From Anaerocolumna sedimenticola (GTDB lineage: Bacteria > Bacillota > Clostridia > Lachnospirales > Lachnospiraceae): a stretch of DNA of 64,000 nt. The stretch lies in the NCBI RefSeq assembly GCF_009931695.1, contig NZ_CP048000.1:4103501-4167500 (forward strand), read 5' to 3'. This document shows positions 31,295 to 40,747 of the stretch, in pieces; position 1 is the stretch's first letter, and every line of letters begins with the position of its first letter. The notes under the pieces are model-generated. The model saw only the letters and a program-made list of their open reading frames with translations. It was not told the origin of the DNA and ran no database searches. A program made the translations under genes and the position numbers.

Positions 31295-32381
31295 TTAAAC
31301 CTCCCTGAAAAATATCAAGAGCCCGTCTTACAACGGCGTCCATGTTATAATAACGGTATTCGGCCAATCTTCCTAAGAATATAACATTTTTTTCTTTATC
31401 CATCTCAGCCTGGTATAAACCGAATTGTTCCTTACATTCTTTCGTAGGGAATGGATAATAAGGTTCACCCTCACTGCAGGGATATTCTTTTAAAATAGTA
31501 GTTTGTTTGTGTTCCTGCCAGGTTAACTTTTTAAATTCCGTTATACGGGTAAAATCGTAATCGTTTGGATAATTTACTACCGGAGCAGCCTGATATTCTT
31601 CCTTGTTAAAAGTTTCAAATATAAAATTAATACTGCGGTATTCCATTTTTCCGAATTTGTAATCATAAAAATAATCCGTAGGCCCGGTGTAAATTAATTT
31701 ATCATACTTAAGATCCTTAATAACTTCCTTATAATCTGTATTAAGTAAAATCTTAATATTGGGATTAGATACCATTTTTTCACACATCTTGGTAAAGCCG
31801 TATTTCGGCATTCCCTGATAGCGGTCATTAAAATATCTGGTGTCCCGGTTTAAACGGATTGGGATTCTGGAGATTACGGATGTGTCAATTTCACCGGGAT
31901 CAATTCCCCACTGTTTTTTTGTATAAGTCTCAAAAATCTTTTCATAGATATCCAAACCAACCTTGCTTAATGCAACATCCTTGCTGGTTTTAATTTCATC
32001 AATTTGAACTGCTTTTCCTTTTAAGAAATTTTCCACTTCATCACAGGAAAGATTCAGGTTATAGAGTTTATTAATGGTTTCCACCGTAATCGGCATTGGA
32101 ATCAGGTTTCCATCAACATAGGTAAGAACTCTGTGCCAGAAATCATTCCAGGGAGTAAACCGGCTTAAATACTGATAAACCTCTCTATCATTGGTATGGA
32201 AGATATGTGGACCGTAATTATGAATTAGAATTCCATCCTCATTATAGGAATCATATACGTTACCGCCGATATGATTTCGTTTTTCTATAATTAATACCTT
32301 TTCCTTTAACTCAGCTGCTATTCTTTCCGCTATTGTTAGGCCTGCAAGTCCTGCTCCGACTACGATATACTTATAATACAT
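31287..32381 (-). CDS. glf: UDP-galactopyranose mutase
   Basis: 364 residues, full length. Glf is a flavoenzyme that interconverts UDP-galactopyranose and UDP-galactofuranose, the donor for galactofuranose in cell-surface glycans. The FAD-binding GAGLAGLTIAERIA is at residues 8-21, followed by IEKRNHIGGNVYD and HNYGPHIFHTNDREVYQYL, then the TKKQWGIDP and RIPIRLNRDTRYFND active-site regions. Ribosome site AAGGAG. It lies between two GT2 genes, so the pathway probably builds a galactofuranose-containing surface polymer. No galactofuranosyltransferase of the GlfT type is recognised. Confidence 0.95.
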   Translation of the reverse strand: MYYKYIVVGAGLAGLTIAERIAAELKEKVLIIEKRNHIGGNVYDSYNEDGILIHNYGPHIFHTNDREVYQYLSRFTPWNDFWHRVLTYVDGNLIPMPITVETINKLYNLNLSCDEVENFLKGKAVQIDEIKTSKDVALSKVGLDIYEKIFETYTKKQWGIDPGEIDTSVISRIPIRLNRDTRYFNDRYQGMPKYGFTKMCEKMVSNPNIKILLNTDYKEVIKDLKYDKLIYTGPTDYFYDYKFGKMEYRSINFIFETFNKEEYQAAPVVNYPNDYDFTRITEFKKLTWQEHKQTTILKEYPCSEGEPYYPFPTKECKEQFGLYQAEMDKEKNVIFLGRLAEYRYYNMDAVVRRALDIFQGGLNG

Positions 32382-32464
32382 AATAATCTCCTTTGATTGT
32401 ATTTTATTTAACTTTTTGTAAAAGTCAAAGCGGATATTCGCAATCCGCTACGCTACTTGTAAGG

Positions 32465-33448
32465 TTAAACTTCTTTTCCACCCTTTATGCATTTTGCAAT
32501 TAAATACCGGGGTCTTGCTTTTACTTCATGATAAATTTTGGTAAGGTAGATCCCGATTATTCCAAGGCTAATCATAACGGAACCCCCAATAATTAATTGC
32601 AGTAATATTACCGTGGTAAAGCCATCTAAAGCGCGCCCGGTTATTTTCATATAAATTGTCTGTATACCAATGATAAGAAAAAGGATAAATAACACGATAC
32701 CCATTAAAGTAATGAAGTGTAAGGGAACTGTAGTATAAGAGGTAATCGCATTTAAAGCTAATTTTATCAGTCTTATCATGGACCATTTACTTTTACCGTT
32801 CACTCGTTCTTTCACATCAAATCCAATCGGTTTTCTTGAAAATCCTACCCAGGCAGACATTCCGCGAAAAAAAGTAGTACGCTCCGGCAGCTGCTTCCAT
32901 GCCATTATCACTTTTTTATCAAGGAGTTTAAAATCAGAAGCATTACTAAGGTCTATATTGGAAGTTTTATATATAAACTTATAAAAAACCTTTACTCCAA
33001 GGCTATATAGAATTTTTTCTTTTCCACGGGCGTTTTTTACGCCTTCCACCACATCATATCCTTCTTCTCTCCAGATTTTAACCATCTCGGGTATTAATTC
33101 CGGGGGGTGCTGAAGATCCGAGTCCATTACTATGGTATAATCTCCGTCAGCATATTCCAAACCTGCACAGATTGCGGCTTCTTTTCCAAAATTTCTGCTT
33201 AACCGTATTGCCGTTATATCCGTATTTCCATACGCTAAGAATTCCAGCTGCTGCCAGGTATTATCTTTGGAACCGTCATCGATTAAAATAAATTTATGAT
33301 AAATATGATTCTCCTTTAACAGATTATCTATTACGCGAATGGAATTTAATATATGACTGCCTTCCCCATATATGGGAATTACGATGGATGCCACCGCTTC
33401 TGCAGTCCGATCTTTCTTCTCCGTTAAGCCACTTACCAAAGTTTCCAC
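32465..33448 (-). CDS. GT2 polyprenyl-phosphate glycosyltransferase (GtrB/DPM-like)
   Basis: 327 residues from a GTG with AAGGAG 9 nt upstream; the frame is open to an ATG at 33484. The catalytic domain has SIVIPIYGEGSHI, ILIDDGSKDNTW, the DxD motif VMDSDLQHPP, and KDGTSKW-like NGKSKWSM near residue 225. Two membrane helices at about 235-300 are typical of GtrB/ArnC/DPM-type enzymes. Such enzymes load a sugar onto undecaprenyl phosphate. Its product could feed the DUF2298 GT-C-like protein in the same cluster. Sugar specificity unknown. Confidence 0.85.
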   Translation of the reverse strand: METLVSGLTEKKDRTAEAVASIVIPIYGEGSHILNSIRVIDNLLKENHIYHKFILIDDGSKDNTWQQLEFLAYGNTDITAIRLSRNFGKEAAICAGLEYADGDYTIVMDSDLQHPPELIPEMVKIWREEGYDVVEGVKNARGKEKILYSLGVKVFYKFIYKTSNIDLSNASDFKLLDKKVIMAWKQLPERTTFFRGMSAWVGFSRKPIGFDVKERVNGKSKWSMIRLIKLALNAITSYTTVPLHFITLMGIVLFILFLIIGIQTIYMKITGRALDGFTTVILLQLIIGGSVMISLGIIGIYLTKIYHEVKARPRYLIAKCIKGGKEV

Positions 33449-33559
33449 AAACAGCATCTCCTTGTATAGTAGAAGCCATTCCAAGGAATATGAGCATAAT
33501 TTATTTCACTCATACTGTCACAGGTATACATATTCGTGACCTCAAAGAAACCGCTTCCT

Positions 33560-35194
33560 TTATAATACATTATAAATATCTTCCGGTAATACTTCCGATA
33601 ATTGTTCTTTGGTAGGTCTGTCATATGTTACTAAACGGTTTGCCTGATTTACAACAATCTTTTCAAATACATTCCGTATTCCTCTTGCATTTCCAAACTG
33701 CATCCTATTTCTCTTATCCATAGTATCTAGTTTATTTTTTACTTCAATAAGTGTCTCTTCTTCTATAACAAGGCCGGCTTTCCCAGCCATTGCTTTCAAA
33801 ATAAGTATCAATTCCTCATTGGTATAATCTGCAAAATCGATAAATTTATTAAATCTTGATATTAATCCGGTATTTGCTTTTAAAAATTTCTGCATTTCAT
33901 CCCGATACCCTGCAACAATGACAACTAAATTATCCCTATGATCTTCCATCATTTTTACTAAAGTATCAATCGCTTCGGCTCCGAAATCATTGGAGCCGAT
34001 ACTTCCAGCCAGGGAATATGCCTCGTCAATAAACAAAACTCCTCCAAGAGCCCTTTCTACTACTTCCTTAACTTTTAGTGCCGTCTGCCCGACATATCCT
34101 GCTACCAGTCCGGAACGGTCTGTTTCTATCATATTACCTTCGGATAAAATGCCTAATTCCTTATAAATTTTTGCTACCAATCTGGCAACTGTAGTTTTAC
34201 CGGTTCCAGGATTACCGGTATAAACCATATGGAAAGACATATCCATCATAGGCATATTATATTCTTCACGAAGTTTCCTAACCTTAATCAGGTTAATCAA
34301 GGAATTAATCTCCGTTTTAACCGAATCCAAACCAATCAGGGAATATAACTCTTCCAGATATTCCTCCAGTTTTTCTTTTCTTTCATCCCCTGTCTCTGAT
34401 TCTGTACGTGAAATCGTTTCTGCAGCAGTATGATACGATAAATCATTTTGTACATGCACTTCGGCTGGTTTGTTTTCAAACTTTTCTTTCTCTATTACTG
34501 AATCAACTGCCTTGTTTTGAATCTTTCGGATATTAATCTTAGCTTTGTCCCGATTTAAGATATACTTGTCTTTATATTTTTCAAAATCACCATTGGAAGT
34601 GAGCTGCAGGGCATTACTGTATTCCAGTTCTTCACAGCTGATTTTTCGAAAAACGTATCGTTCATCTATTATATAATTTAATTTATCATTACCCTTTAAG
34701 AAAGCACTGACCTGATGATAATATCCTAAGATAAAAGAAGTTAATTTCGTATTTTTGGAATCATTTATATATGACATCGTAAGTAATATATTAAGTAATG
34801 TATCAAAAAACATTCCGCCGATACAGGAAGATTTCTCTATATCCCGCAGGCTGCACAGCTGAAGTAATATGGGCGGTGCGTGAAGGACTTTTTCCGCCTG
34901 ATATACTAATACCGTATCATTTTCCAGGACGGATGTCAAACCAAGCATATTGTGTTCCGGTATATCAGCTATAAATTGCCGTTCATCCGGATTAAAACAA
35001 CCACAAAAAACCGCTAATTGAACCAGGAGCGCCTGAAGGTATAAATCCAGCATTTCTTCAATCGGACGGCGGAGTACAGCTTCCGGTTTTTCCCAGTAGC
35101 CCTCCTGTAATAACAGGTCACAATATTTTGCTAAGGTATTGTAATTATCTTTTCCAATCTGATAAAGTTTTGCTTTTGTATAACCCTGGCTCAT
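33560..35194 (-). CDS. CbxX/SpoVK-type AAA+ ATPase with large N-terminal region
   Basis: 544 residues. The C-terminal 265 residues form a CbxX/CfqX-type AAA+ domain: GLDSVKTEINSLI at about 287, Walker A GNPGTGKTT (327-335), Walker B VLFIDEAYSL, and the sensor region MMEDHRDNLVVIVAGYRDEM. The same domain type makes SpoVK of spore formers. The first 270 residues are mainly helical and match nothing I know; they contain a Cys- and Leu-rich part and a Lys/Glu-rich linker. It follows recG on the minus strand after a hairpin. Its job could be remodelling a protein complex; a spore role is possible but unproven. Confidence 0.75.
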   Translation of the reverse strand: MSQGYTKAKLYQIGKDNYNTLAKYCDLLLQEGYWEKPEAVLRRPIEEMLDLYLQALLVQLAVFCGCFNPDERQFIADIPEHNMLGLTSVLENDTVLVYQAEKVLHAPPILLQLCSLRDIEKSSCIGGMFFDTLLNILLTMSYINDSKNTKLTSFILGYYHQVSAFLKGNDKLNYIIDERYVFRKISCEELEYSNALQLTSNGDFEKYKDKYILNRDKAKINIRKIQNKAVDSVIEKEKFENKPAEVHVQNDLSYHTAAETISRTESETGDERKEKLEEYLEELYSLIGLDSVKTEINSLINLIKVRKLREEYNMPMMDMSFHMVYTGNPGTGKTTVARLVAKIYKELGILSEGNMIETDRSGLVAGYVGQTALKVKEVVERALGGVLFIDEAYSLAGSIGSNDFGAEAIDTLVKMMEDHRDNLVVIVAGYRDEMQKFLKANTGLISRFNKFIDFADYTNEELILILKAMAGKAGLVIEEETLIEVKNKLDTMDKRNRMQFGNARGIRNVFEKIVVNQANRLVTYDRPTKEQLSEVLPEDIYNVL

Positions 35195-35250
35195 TATGAC
35201 ACTCCTCCCCTGAATAATTACTAATTATTATACTATATATTTCCATAAAT

Positions 35251-35284
35251 AAAAAGAGGATGTTACGAAATCCAACCGCCTCCC
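35251..35284 (-). terminator. Hairpin terminator after recG
   Basis: On the minus strand GAGG-cg-GTT pairs with AAC-at-CCTC, followed by TTTTT. Interrupted stem, so a modest terminator. Confidence 0.5.
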
Positions 35285-35307
35285 TTTTGGGAAATATTGC
35301 CCAAGTC

Positions 35308-37374
35308 TTACAGCGTACCCATATCAAAAAAGTTTATCTTATCCGCTAATTCCGGATTTTCTTCCAAAAACAGGTCAAATTCCGGTTTTGTTAAACTTTT
35401 TGCTGCCTCATTGGCCTTCATTAGCACAGAAGCATCATTATATATATCACCGATTCGAAACTCCATGTCTCCGCTTTGCCTGATACCAAACATATCCCCC
35501 GGACCTCTTAATTTAAGATCCTCACCGGCTATATAAAATCCATCATTGGATTTATTTAATATTTCGAGCCTTTCTTTCGTTTCTCTTCCACCCGATCCGC
35601 TGACCAAAATACAGTAGGACTGATGTTGACCTCTTCCAACTCTTCCCCTTAACTGGTGCAGCTGTGCAAGTCCAAAACGCTCCGCATTTTCAATCATCAT
35701 GACGGTAGCATTAGGTACATTCACACCAACTTCTACAACTGTAGTAGAAACTAACACCTGTATATCTCCGGCAGAAAAACGTTCCATAATCTCATTTTTT
35801 TCTTTCGGTTTCATTTTACCATGTAAATATTCAACGATAATATCAGAGGGCATGGCTTCTTTTAGTTTTTCCGTATACTCCAACACATTCTCTGCTTCTA
35901 TTACTTCACTTTCATCTACCATGGGACAAATAACATAGGCTTGTCTGCCTTCTCTTACTTCTTTCGCAATAAAACGATAGGCAGTTGGACGATAACCGGT
36001 ATCCACCACACAGTTTTTAATGGGCAGGCGGTTTGCCGGCAGCTCATCCACAATGGATATATCCAGATCTCCGTATAATATAATAGCCAAAGTTCTGGGT
36101 ATAGGTGTAGCGCTCATAACCAACACGTGAGGATGGATTCCTTTACCGGATAAGGCTTCTCTTTGCCTTACGCCAAAGCGGTGTTGTTCATCGGTTACAG
36201 CTAATGCCAGATTGTCATATTCCACTTTTTCCTGTATTAAAGCATGGGTACCTATTATCACATCCACCTCATGATTTTTAATCTTTTCATAGGCTTTCTT
36301 TTTCTCAGAGGTTGTCATGGAGCCTACCAGCAATATTGTCTTTATCCCATAGTCTGAAAACATCCGGTTCATGGATTCATAATGCTGTTTTGCCAATACT
36401 TCAGTAGGTACCATTAAGCTGCCCTGATAACCGTTTAATGTTGTTAAAAGCAGGGCAAGTGCTGCAAGTATGGTTTTACCTGACCCAACATCACCTTGTA
36501 CTAACCGGTTCATAGTATGGTTTCCGGTCAAATCAGATTTTATTTCTTTCCATACTTTTAACTGTGCTTTCGTCAACTGATAGGGTAATTCACTTATGAA
36601 CCGGTCACATCCTTCCTGTTCTATAATCCTGAAATCATTATTCCAGACTTTCTTTTTTTCTTTTAAAGCCTGTAAGGCTAATGTAAACTGAAAAAATTCA
36701 TCAAATACCAGTCTGGTTCTGGCATCTGCCATTGTGTCAAAACATTTTGGAAAATGAATTTCCTGTATGGCGTTTTTATAATTTATTAAATGATACTCTT
36801 TTAATATTCTTTTCGGCAGATAATCTTTCGATAAATCCAATTGTTCCAACGCTGTTTTAACCGCTTTGGAAATCGCATTATTGGTAATACCCGCCGTTAA
36901 AATATAAACCGGCTGTAATACATTCATCTTTAACCTATATTCTTCTCTTGTATAGATATTTGGCTGTTCTATAACTAAAATACCATTTTTTCGGACTACC
37001 TTGCCGCGGAATATAAAATGATACCCCATATGTAATTTGTTACGTAAAAATGGCATATTAAACCAACTCAAATGTAATTTTCCACTGGAATCCTTCACCT
37101 GACAGCTGATTATTTTCAGATTCCTTACCTGTTTTGCCTGTACGGCCTGAATAACGGAGGCTTCAATCGAAACTATTTTACCCTCGGTAATATTGATTAT
37201 AGGAATTGGAGCTTCAAAGACATCATAAGCTCTGGGATAATGCTTCAATAAGTCTTCTATCGTATATAATCCCATTTTGTTAAAATCTTTCTCAGTTTTT
37301 TCACCAATTCCTTTGATTGCCCTTAAAGGACCGGTTAATGTTATTAAACCACTATCTCTCATACCTTTCTCCAT
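35308..37374 (-). CDS. recG: ATP-dependent DNA helicase RecG
   Basis: 688 residues. RecG reverses stalled replication forks and branch-migrates junctions. The N-terminal wedge/OB domain (about 1-230) begins LTGPLRAIKGIGEKTEKDFNKMG. Helicase motifs follow: Walker A GDVGSGKT (294-301), DEQH box VTDEQHRFGVRQ, MSATPIPRT, and the motif VI region QLRGRVGRG, with the TRG-like end GFYIAGEDLKLRGPGDMFGIRQSG. All expected motifs are present. A Met at codon 5 (37362) has GGAG 6 nt upstream and may be the real start. It follows yloU-yloV, the common Firmicutes order. Confidence 0.97.
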   Translation of the reverse strand: MEKGMRDSGLITLTGPLRAIKGIGEKTEKDFNKMGLYTIEDLLKHYPRAYDVFEAPIPIINITEGKIVSIEASVIQAVQAKQVRNLKIISCQVKDSSGKLHLSWFNMPFLRNKLHMGYHFIFRGKVVRKNGILVIEQPNIYTREEYRLKMNVLQPVYILTAGITNNAISKAVKTALEQLDLSKDYLPKRILKEYHLINYKNAIQEIHFPKCFDTMADARTRLVFDEFFQFTLALQALKEKKKVWNNDFRIIEQEGCDRFISELPYQLTKAQLKVWKEIKSDLTGNHTMNRLVQGDVGSGKTILAALALLLTTLNGYQGSLMVPTEVLAKQHYESMNRMFSDYGIKTILLVGSMTTSEKKKAYEKIKNHEVDVIIGTHALIQEKVEYDNLALAVTDEQHRFGVRQREALSGKGIHPHVLVMSATPIPRTLAIILYGDLDISIVDELPANRLPIKNCVVDTGYRPTAYRFIAKEVREGRQAYVICPMVDESEVIEAENVLEYTEKLKEAMPSDIIVEYLHGKMKPKEKNEIMERFSAGDIQVLVSTTVVEVGVNVPNATVMMIENAERFGLAQLHQLRGRVGRGQHQSYCILVSGSGGRETKERLEILNKSNDGFYIAGEDLKLRGPGDMFGIRQSGDMEFRIGDIYNDASVLMKANEAAKSLTKPEFDLFLEENPELADKINFFDMGTL

Positions 37375-37469
37375 TTCTGCCTGGGCTTTTTAATACTTTT
37401 GACATAATAAATCAAACCTTACTTACCACAACCCTGGTTACTGTACTATCTTCTGTTATATCATGCGAT

Positions 37470-37546
37470 AAAAAAAAGAATCTCCGTGTTTGCCCATAGC
37501 AAACCGCTCTAAAGACTTATCCTATTTGCTAAGCTGCTTTAGAGAG
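37470..37546 (-). terminator. Compound hairpin between yloV and recG
   Basis: GCTCTAAAG (37506-37514) pairs with CTTTAGAGAGC (about 37537-37547), and GTTTGC with GCAAAC just inside. On the minus strand eight T residues (37470-37477) follow about 10 nt later. It may weaken read-through into recG. Confidence 0.45.
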
Positions 37547-37596
37547 CCTGTTAAGCTCGAAGAATCTTTTTATTAGACCCAGGTCAAACCCAGGGA

Positions 37597-39288
37597 TTAT
37601 TCTACTGAAAGAACGTAGTAGTAAATTGGCTGACCACCAAAATGTACTTCCACATCCATTTCGGGATATTCTTTCATAATTGTTTCAGCCAGTTCACCTG
37701 CAGTTTCTTCTGTGATATCTGCACCATAATACAGACTGATTAATTCCGAATCTTCATCAACTAAACCTTTGATCAAATCAAAAGTGGTATCGGAAATATC
37801 TGAACCTACAGAGAGAATTGTCTTATCATCCAAGCCCATAATATTGCCTTGTTTAATTTCTTTACCGTCAATGTTGGTATCTCTGACTGCATAAGTTACC
37901 TGTCCACTCTTTACTTTTTTCATTTCCTCGGTCATTCGCTTTTCATTTTCTTCAACCGATTTATCATGCACGTAATTAATGATAGAAGTGATACCCTGCG
38001 GTATGGTTCTGGATGGAATTACCACAATTTTTTTATCTTCCGTTAAATCTTTGGCCTGCTGTGCGGCAAGTATTATATTACTGTTATTCGGGAATATAAA
38101 AATGGTTTCTGCATTGACCTGCTCAATTGCATTTAACATATCCTCCGTACTGGGATTCATAGTCTGACCCCCGGCAATAATATAATCTACTCCAAGTCCT
38201 TTAAATATATCGTTAATTCCTTCTCCTATGGAGACGGAAATAAAACCAACTTCCTTTTTAGATGTCTTTGCAGGTGTACTGACTTTCGCCTGCTTCTCTT
38301 CTTCTGCCTGTTTTACAGCGATTTTTTCCGCATCTTTAATTAATCTCTCGTTATGCTCTTCTCTCATATTATCAATCTTAATCTTAGATAATGAGCCATA
38401 GGTTAAAGCGCGTTGAATGGCAAGTCCCGGATCATTGGTATGTACATGAACCTTGACAATGTCATCATCTGAAACTACTACCAAAGAATCTCCGATAGAT
38501 TCCAAATATCCTTTAAACTCATGTTCGGTATCCTGGTTAAATTCTTTTTCCAATATAATTAAAAATTCTGTACAATATCCAAACTTAATATCTGCTGCAT
38601 TAAGTGTATCTAAATTAATGGATACATCGGTATTTCCTTTCACAGTTTGAGTCGTATCAAAATCAACTTCTTTACCAAGTAATACATCATAAGCACCTTT
38701 CACAATTTCAAGAAGTCCCTGTCCGCCTGAATCAACTACTCCTGCTTCTTTTAACACGGGAAGCAGTTCCGGTGTATGTGCCAGTACCTCTTCCATGTAA
38801 TTAATAACCTCTTTGCCAAAGAAAATGAGATCATCTGTTTCCGTAACCAACTCTGCAGCTTTTTCCGCACCGCCTCTGGCCACTGTCAGAATTGTACCTT
38901 CCTTAGGTTTCATAACCGCTTTATAAGCAGTTTCTACTGCTTTCCCAAAAGCGTTCGCCATTATAGTTACATTTATTTCATTAAAATCCTTTATTTCCTT
39001 GGTAAAACCCCTGAACAGCTGAGATAATATAACACCGGAATTACCTCTTGCACCACGCAGTGAGCCACTGGAAATTGCTTTTGCAAGTCCTTCGATGGTT
39101 GGATTTTCCATCTGAGAGACTTCCTTTGCAGCGGACATAATCGTCAATGTCATATTCGTACCGGTGTCGCCATCCGGTACAGGAAATACATTCAATTCAT
39201 TAATATATTCTTTCTTACTTTCAATGCTTTTTGCTCCTGCTAAAAACATCTTTTTAAGAGTTAAAGCATCTATTGCATTTATAACCAC
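37597..39288 (-). CDS. yloV: YloV/FakA-like DAK2 domain protein
   Basis: 563 residues from a GTG start with AAGGAGG 9 nt upstream; the frame is open to an ATG overlapping the yloU stop. The N-terminal DhaL (DAK2) domain has NVFPVPDGDTGTNM, the ADP/Mg-binding motif, and GARGNSGVILSQLFRG. The rest is the FakA-type C-terminal region (GGQTMNPSTEDML, IFIFPNNSNIILAAQQA). FakA phosphorylates exogenous fatty acids held by FakB/DegV proteins so they can enter lipid synthesis. No fakB gene is seen in the window. The yloU-yloV-recG order is typical for Firmicutes. Confidence 0.92.
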   Translation of the reverse strand: MVINAIDALTLKKMFLAGAKSIESKKEYINELNVFPVPDGDTGTNMTLTIMSAAKEVSQMENPTIEGLAKAISSGSLRGARGNSGVILSQLFRGFTKEIKDFNEINVTIMANAFGKAVETAYKAVMKPKEGTILTVARGGAEKAAELVTETDDLIFFGKEVINYMEEVLAHTPELLPVLKEAGVVDSGGQGLLEIVKGAYDVLLGKEVDFDTTQTVKGNTDVSINLDTLNAADIKFGYCTEFLIILEKEFNQDTEHEFKGYLESIGDSLVVVSDDDIVKVHVHTNDPGLAIQRALTYGSLSKIKIDNMREEHNERLIKDAEKIAVKQAEEEKQAKVSTPAKTSKKEVGFISVSIGEGINDIFKGLGVDYIIAGGQTMNPSTEDMLNAIEQVNAETIFIFPNNSNIILAAQQAKDLTEDKKIVVIPSRTIPQGITSIINYVHDKSVEENEKRMTEEMKKVKSGQVTYAVRDTNIDGKEIKQGNIMGLDDKTILSVGSDISDTTFDLIKGLVDEDSELISLYYGADITEETAGELAETIMKEYPEMDVEVHFGGQPIYYYVLSVE

Positions 39289-39320
39289 AAGTTTGTTCCT
39301 CCTTAAATGTAATTCGTCCA

Positions 39321-39677
39321 TTAGTCTATGACTCTTACGCCTTCGACAAATATATTAATCTTCACAACTTCCATCCCTGTAAATTCCTCAACCTTGTATT
39401 TTACGTTACTGATCAGATTTTCAGCAACGGCTGAGATACTTACCCCATAGGATACAATAATATGCAAATCAATAATTATTTTGTTGTTATCTACCGTAAT
39501 ATTAACGCCATGACTGAGACTTTCACGCCTTAAGAGTTTAACAAGCCCATCTTTTACACTGATAGATGCCATCCCCACGACTCCAAAACACTCCACAGCT
39601 GAAGAACCGGCATATTTAGCCAATACGTCATTATCTATTGAAACTTCACCGATTTGTGTATTCATGTGTCCTTTCAT
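39321..39677 (-). CDS. yloU: Asp23/YloU family envelope stress protein
   Basis: 118 residues from the ATG that has GGAGG 6 nt upstream; ten more codons are open upstream. It matches the Asp23/Gls24/YloU family (GEVSIDNDVLAKYAGSSAVECFGVVGMA, then IDLHIIVSYGVSISAVAENL). Members are small alkaline-shock-related proteins found near the membrane. In Firmicutes YloU is co-encoded with YloV, as here. Its stop codon overlaps the extended yloV frame. A TATAAT lies at 39761-39756 on the minus strand, about 80 bp upstream. Function in this context unknown. Confidence 0.92.
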   Translation of the reverse strand: MKGHMNTQIGEVSIDNDVLAKYAGSSAVECFGVVGMASISVKDGLVKLLRRESLSHGVNITVDNNKIIIDLHIIVSYGVSISAVAENLISNVKYKVEEFTGMEVVKINIFVEGVRVID

Positions 39678-40132
39678 AGGAACCCTCCAATTCTTATATT
39701 TTAACATTCGAAGTAGTACTAATTTACTACAGCATATATGTTTCCATTCATTACTATTATAACCTTTTTTAGAGTAAAATGGAATACTTATTTTAAATTC
39801 TACATTTTATATATTTTGCTCTTCTTTTGTGACTATTCAGTCACTGCGATTCCTAAGAACAGTGCATTCATATGCTTATGCACACAAAAAGTATAAAAAG
39901 ATGCATATTTTGGTGCCAATAACTTAAAAATCTACGATTTTCCCGGGTACATTTCATAGTAATCATCTTTTTATTATTCCATGATTTAGCCTGTTTATGA
40001 TATAAAGATTGAAAGATATGCATATATTGTATTGTAAATTGCCTGTTTTACTTATCATCAAAATTATTGGAAAATATATTTTATTTAACACCCTGATTAT
40101 TCAGCTGCCATAGACAGCAGATGGGAGTATAT
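39678..40132. other. Divergent yloU / small membrane protein intergenic region
   Basis: Contains a yloU -10 box (39756-39761, minus strand) and the palindrome GTGACT-ATTC-AGTCAC (39829-39844), which looks like a TetR-type operator. It also contains a TGCAT...ATGCA repeat nearby. No gene, tRNA or known riboswitch is recognised; the rest is AT-rich. Confidence 0.4.
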
Positions 40133-40270
40133 ATGAAAAGAATGCTAGGTTTTATATTATTCTGGGTAGCTATCGGTATGACTATAATGCTGTTTATTAC
40201 CAACGGTATCTTGGCAGTGTGCATCATAATTCTGTTTTTAGTCTTAGGATATAATCTCTTTACCTGTTAA
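40133..40270 (+). CDS. Small membrane protein, 45 residues
   Basis: 45 residues starting MKRMLGFILFWVAIGMTIML, with GGGAG 8 nt before the ATG. Two hydrophobic segments are separated by ITNG, and the end is NLFTC, so it is a two-helix membrane hairpin. It has no charged residue after position 3. Nothing assigns a function. The good ribosome site, hydrophobic periodicity and isolated position between divergent genes support a real gene. It lies convergent with rpmB and may share a hairpin terminator with it. Confidence 0.6.
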   Translation: MKRMLGFILFWVAIGMTIMLFITNGILAVCIIILFLVLGYNLFTC

Positions 40271-40276
40271 CTACGC

Positions 40277-40356
40277 AAAAAAGCCTGTCCTAATACTAAT
40301 AGTTTAAACTTCAGTAAAATACTTTAGATTTAAAATATAAGTTTTGGACAAGCTTT
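40277..40356 (-). terminator. Terminator of rpmB
   Basis: AAAGCCTGTCC (40280-40290) pairs with GGACAAGCTTT (40346-40356), one mismatch. The loop is long, and the minus strand ends in TTTTTT. Confidence 0.6.
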
Positions 40357-40377
40357 CCCATAATTATTCAATATTAA

Positions 40378-40563
40378 TTATGCTCTTTCTACTTTACCGG
40401 ATCTAAGACATGAAGTACATACGTAAGTTTTTTTAGCTGCACCGTTAACTATAATTTTAACAGATTTTACATTAGCTTTCCACATCTTATTAGATCTTCT
40501 ATGAGAATGACTCACAGCATTTCCAAAGTGAGCACTTTTTTCACAAATTGCACATTTAGCCAT
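40378..40563 (-). CDS. rpmB: 50S ribosomal protein L28
   Basis: 61 residues, the usual size of bL28 in Firmicutes. Begins MAKCAICEKSAHFGNAVSHSHRRSNKMWKANVK, with the zinc-type cysteines C4 and C7 and the later CTSCLRSGK. A component of the large ribosomal subunit. Ribosome site GGGAGG. It has its own promoter (TTGCAA-N17-TAGAAT) and terminator, so it is monocistronic. In many Firmicutes it lies next to yloU, as here, separated by the small membrane protein gene. Confidence 0.98.
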   Translation of the reverse strand: MAKCAICEKSAHFGNAVSHSHRRSNKMWKANVKSVKIIVNGAAKKTYVCTSCLRSGKVERA

Positions 40564-40615
40564 TTAAAGCACCTCCCTAGGTTTTTTTTAAGTCGCACGA
40601 CCTGCAAACAAATCT

Positions 40616-40644
40616 ATTCTAGCAGAATAAAGCAAATATTGCAA
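40616..40644 (-). promoter_or_regulatory. Promoter of rpmB
   Basis: Minus strand TTGCAA (40644-40639), 17-bp spacer, TAGAAT (40621-40616). Confidence 0.65.
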
Positions 40645-40747
40645 GATAAATTTTAAACTTTTATAAGTAATTCTAATTGAAACTACCAAGAATACTCGAG
40701 AAAATAAAAGAACTTCGAGTTAATCAGAGCAAAGCATTCATAAATTA

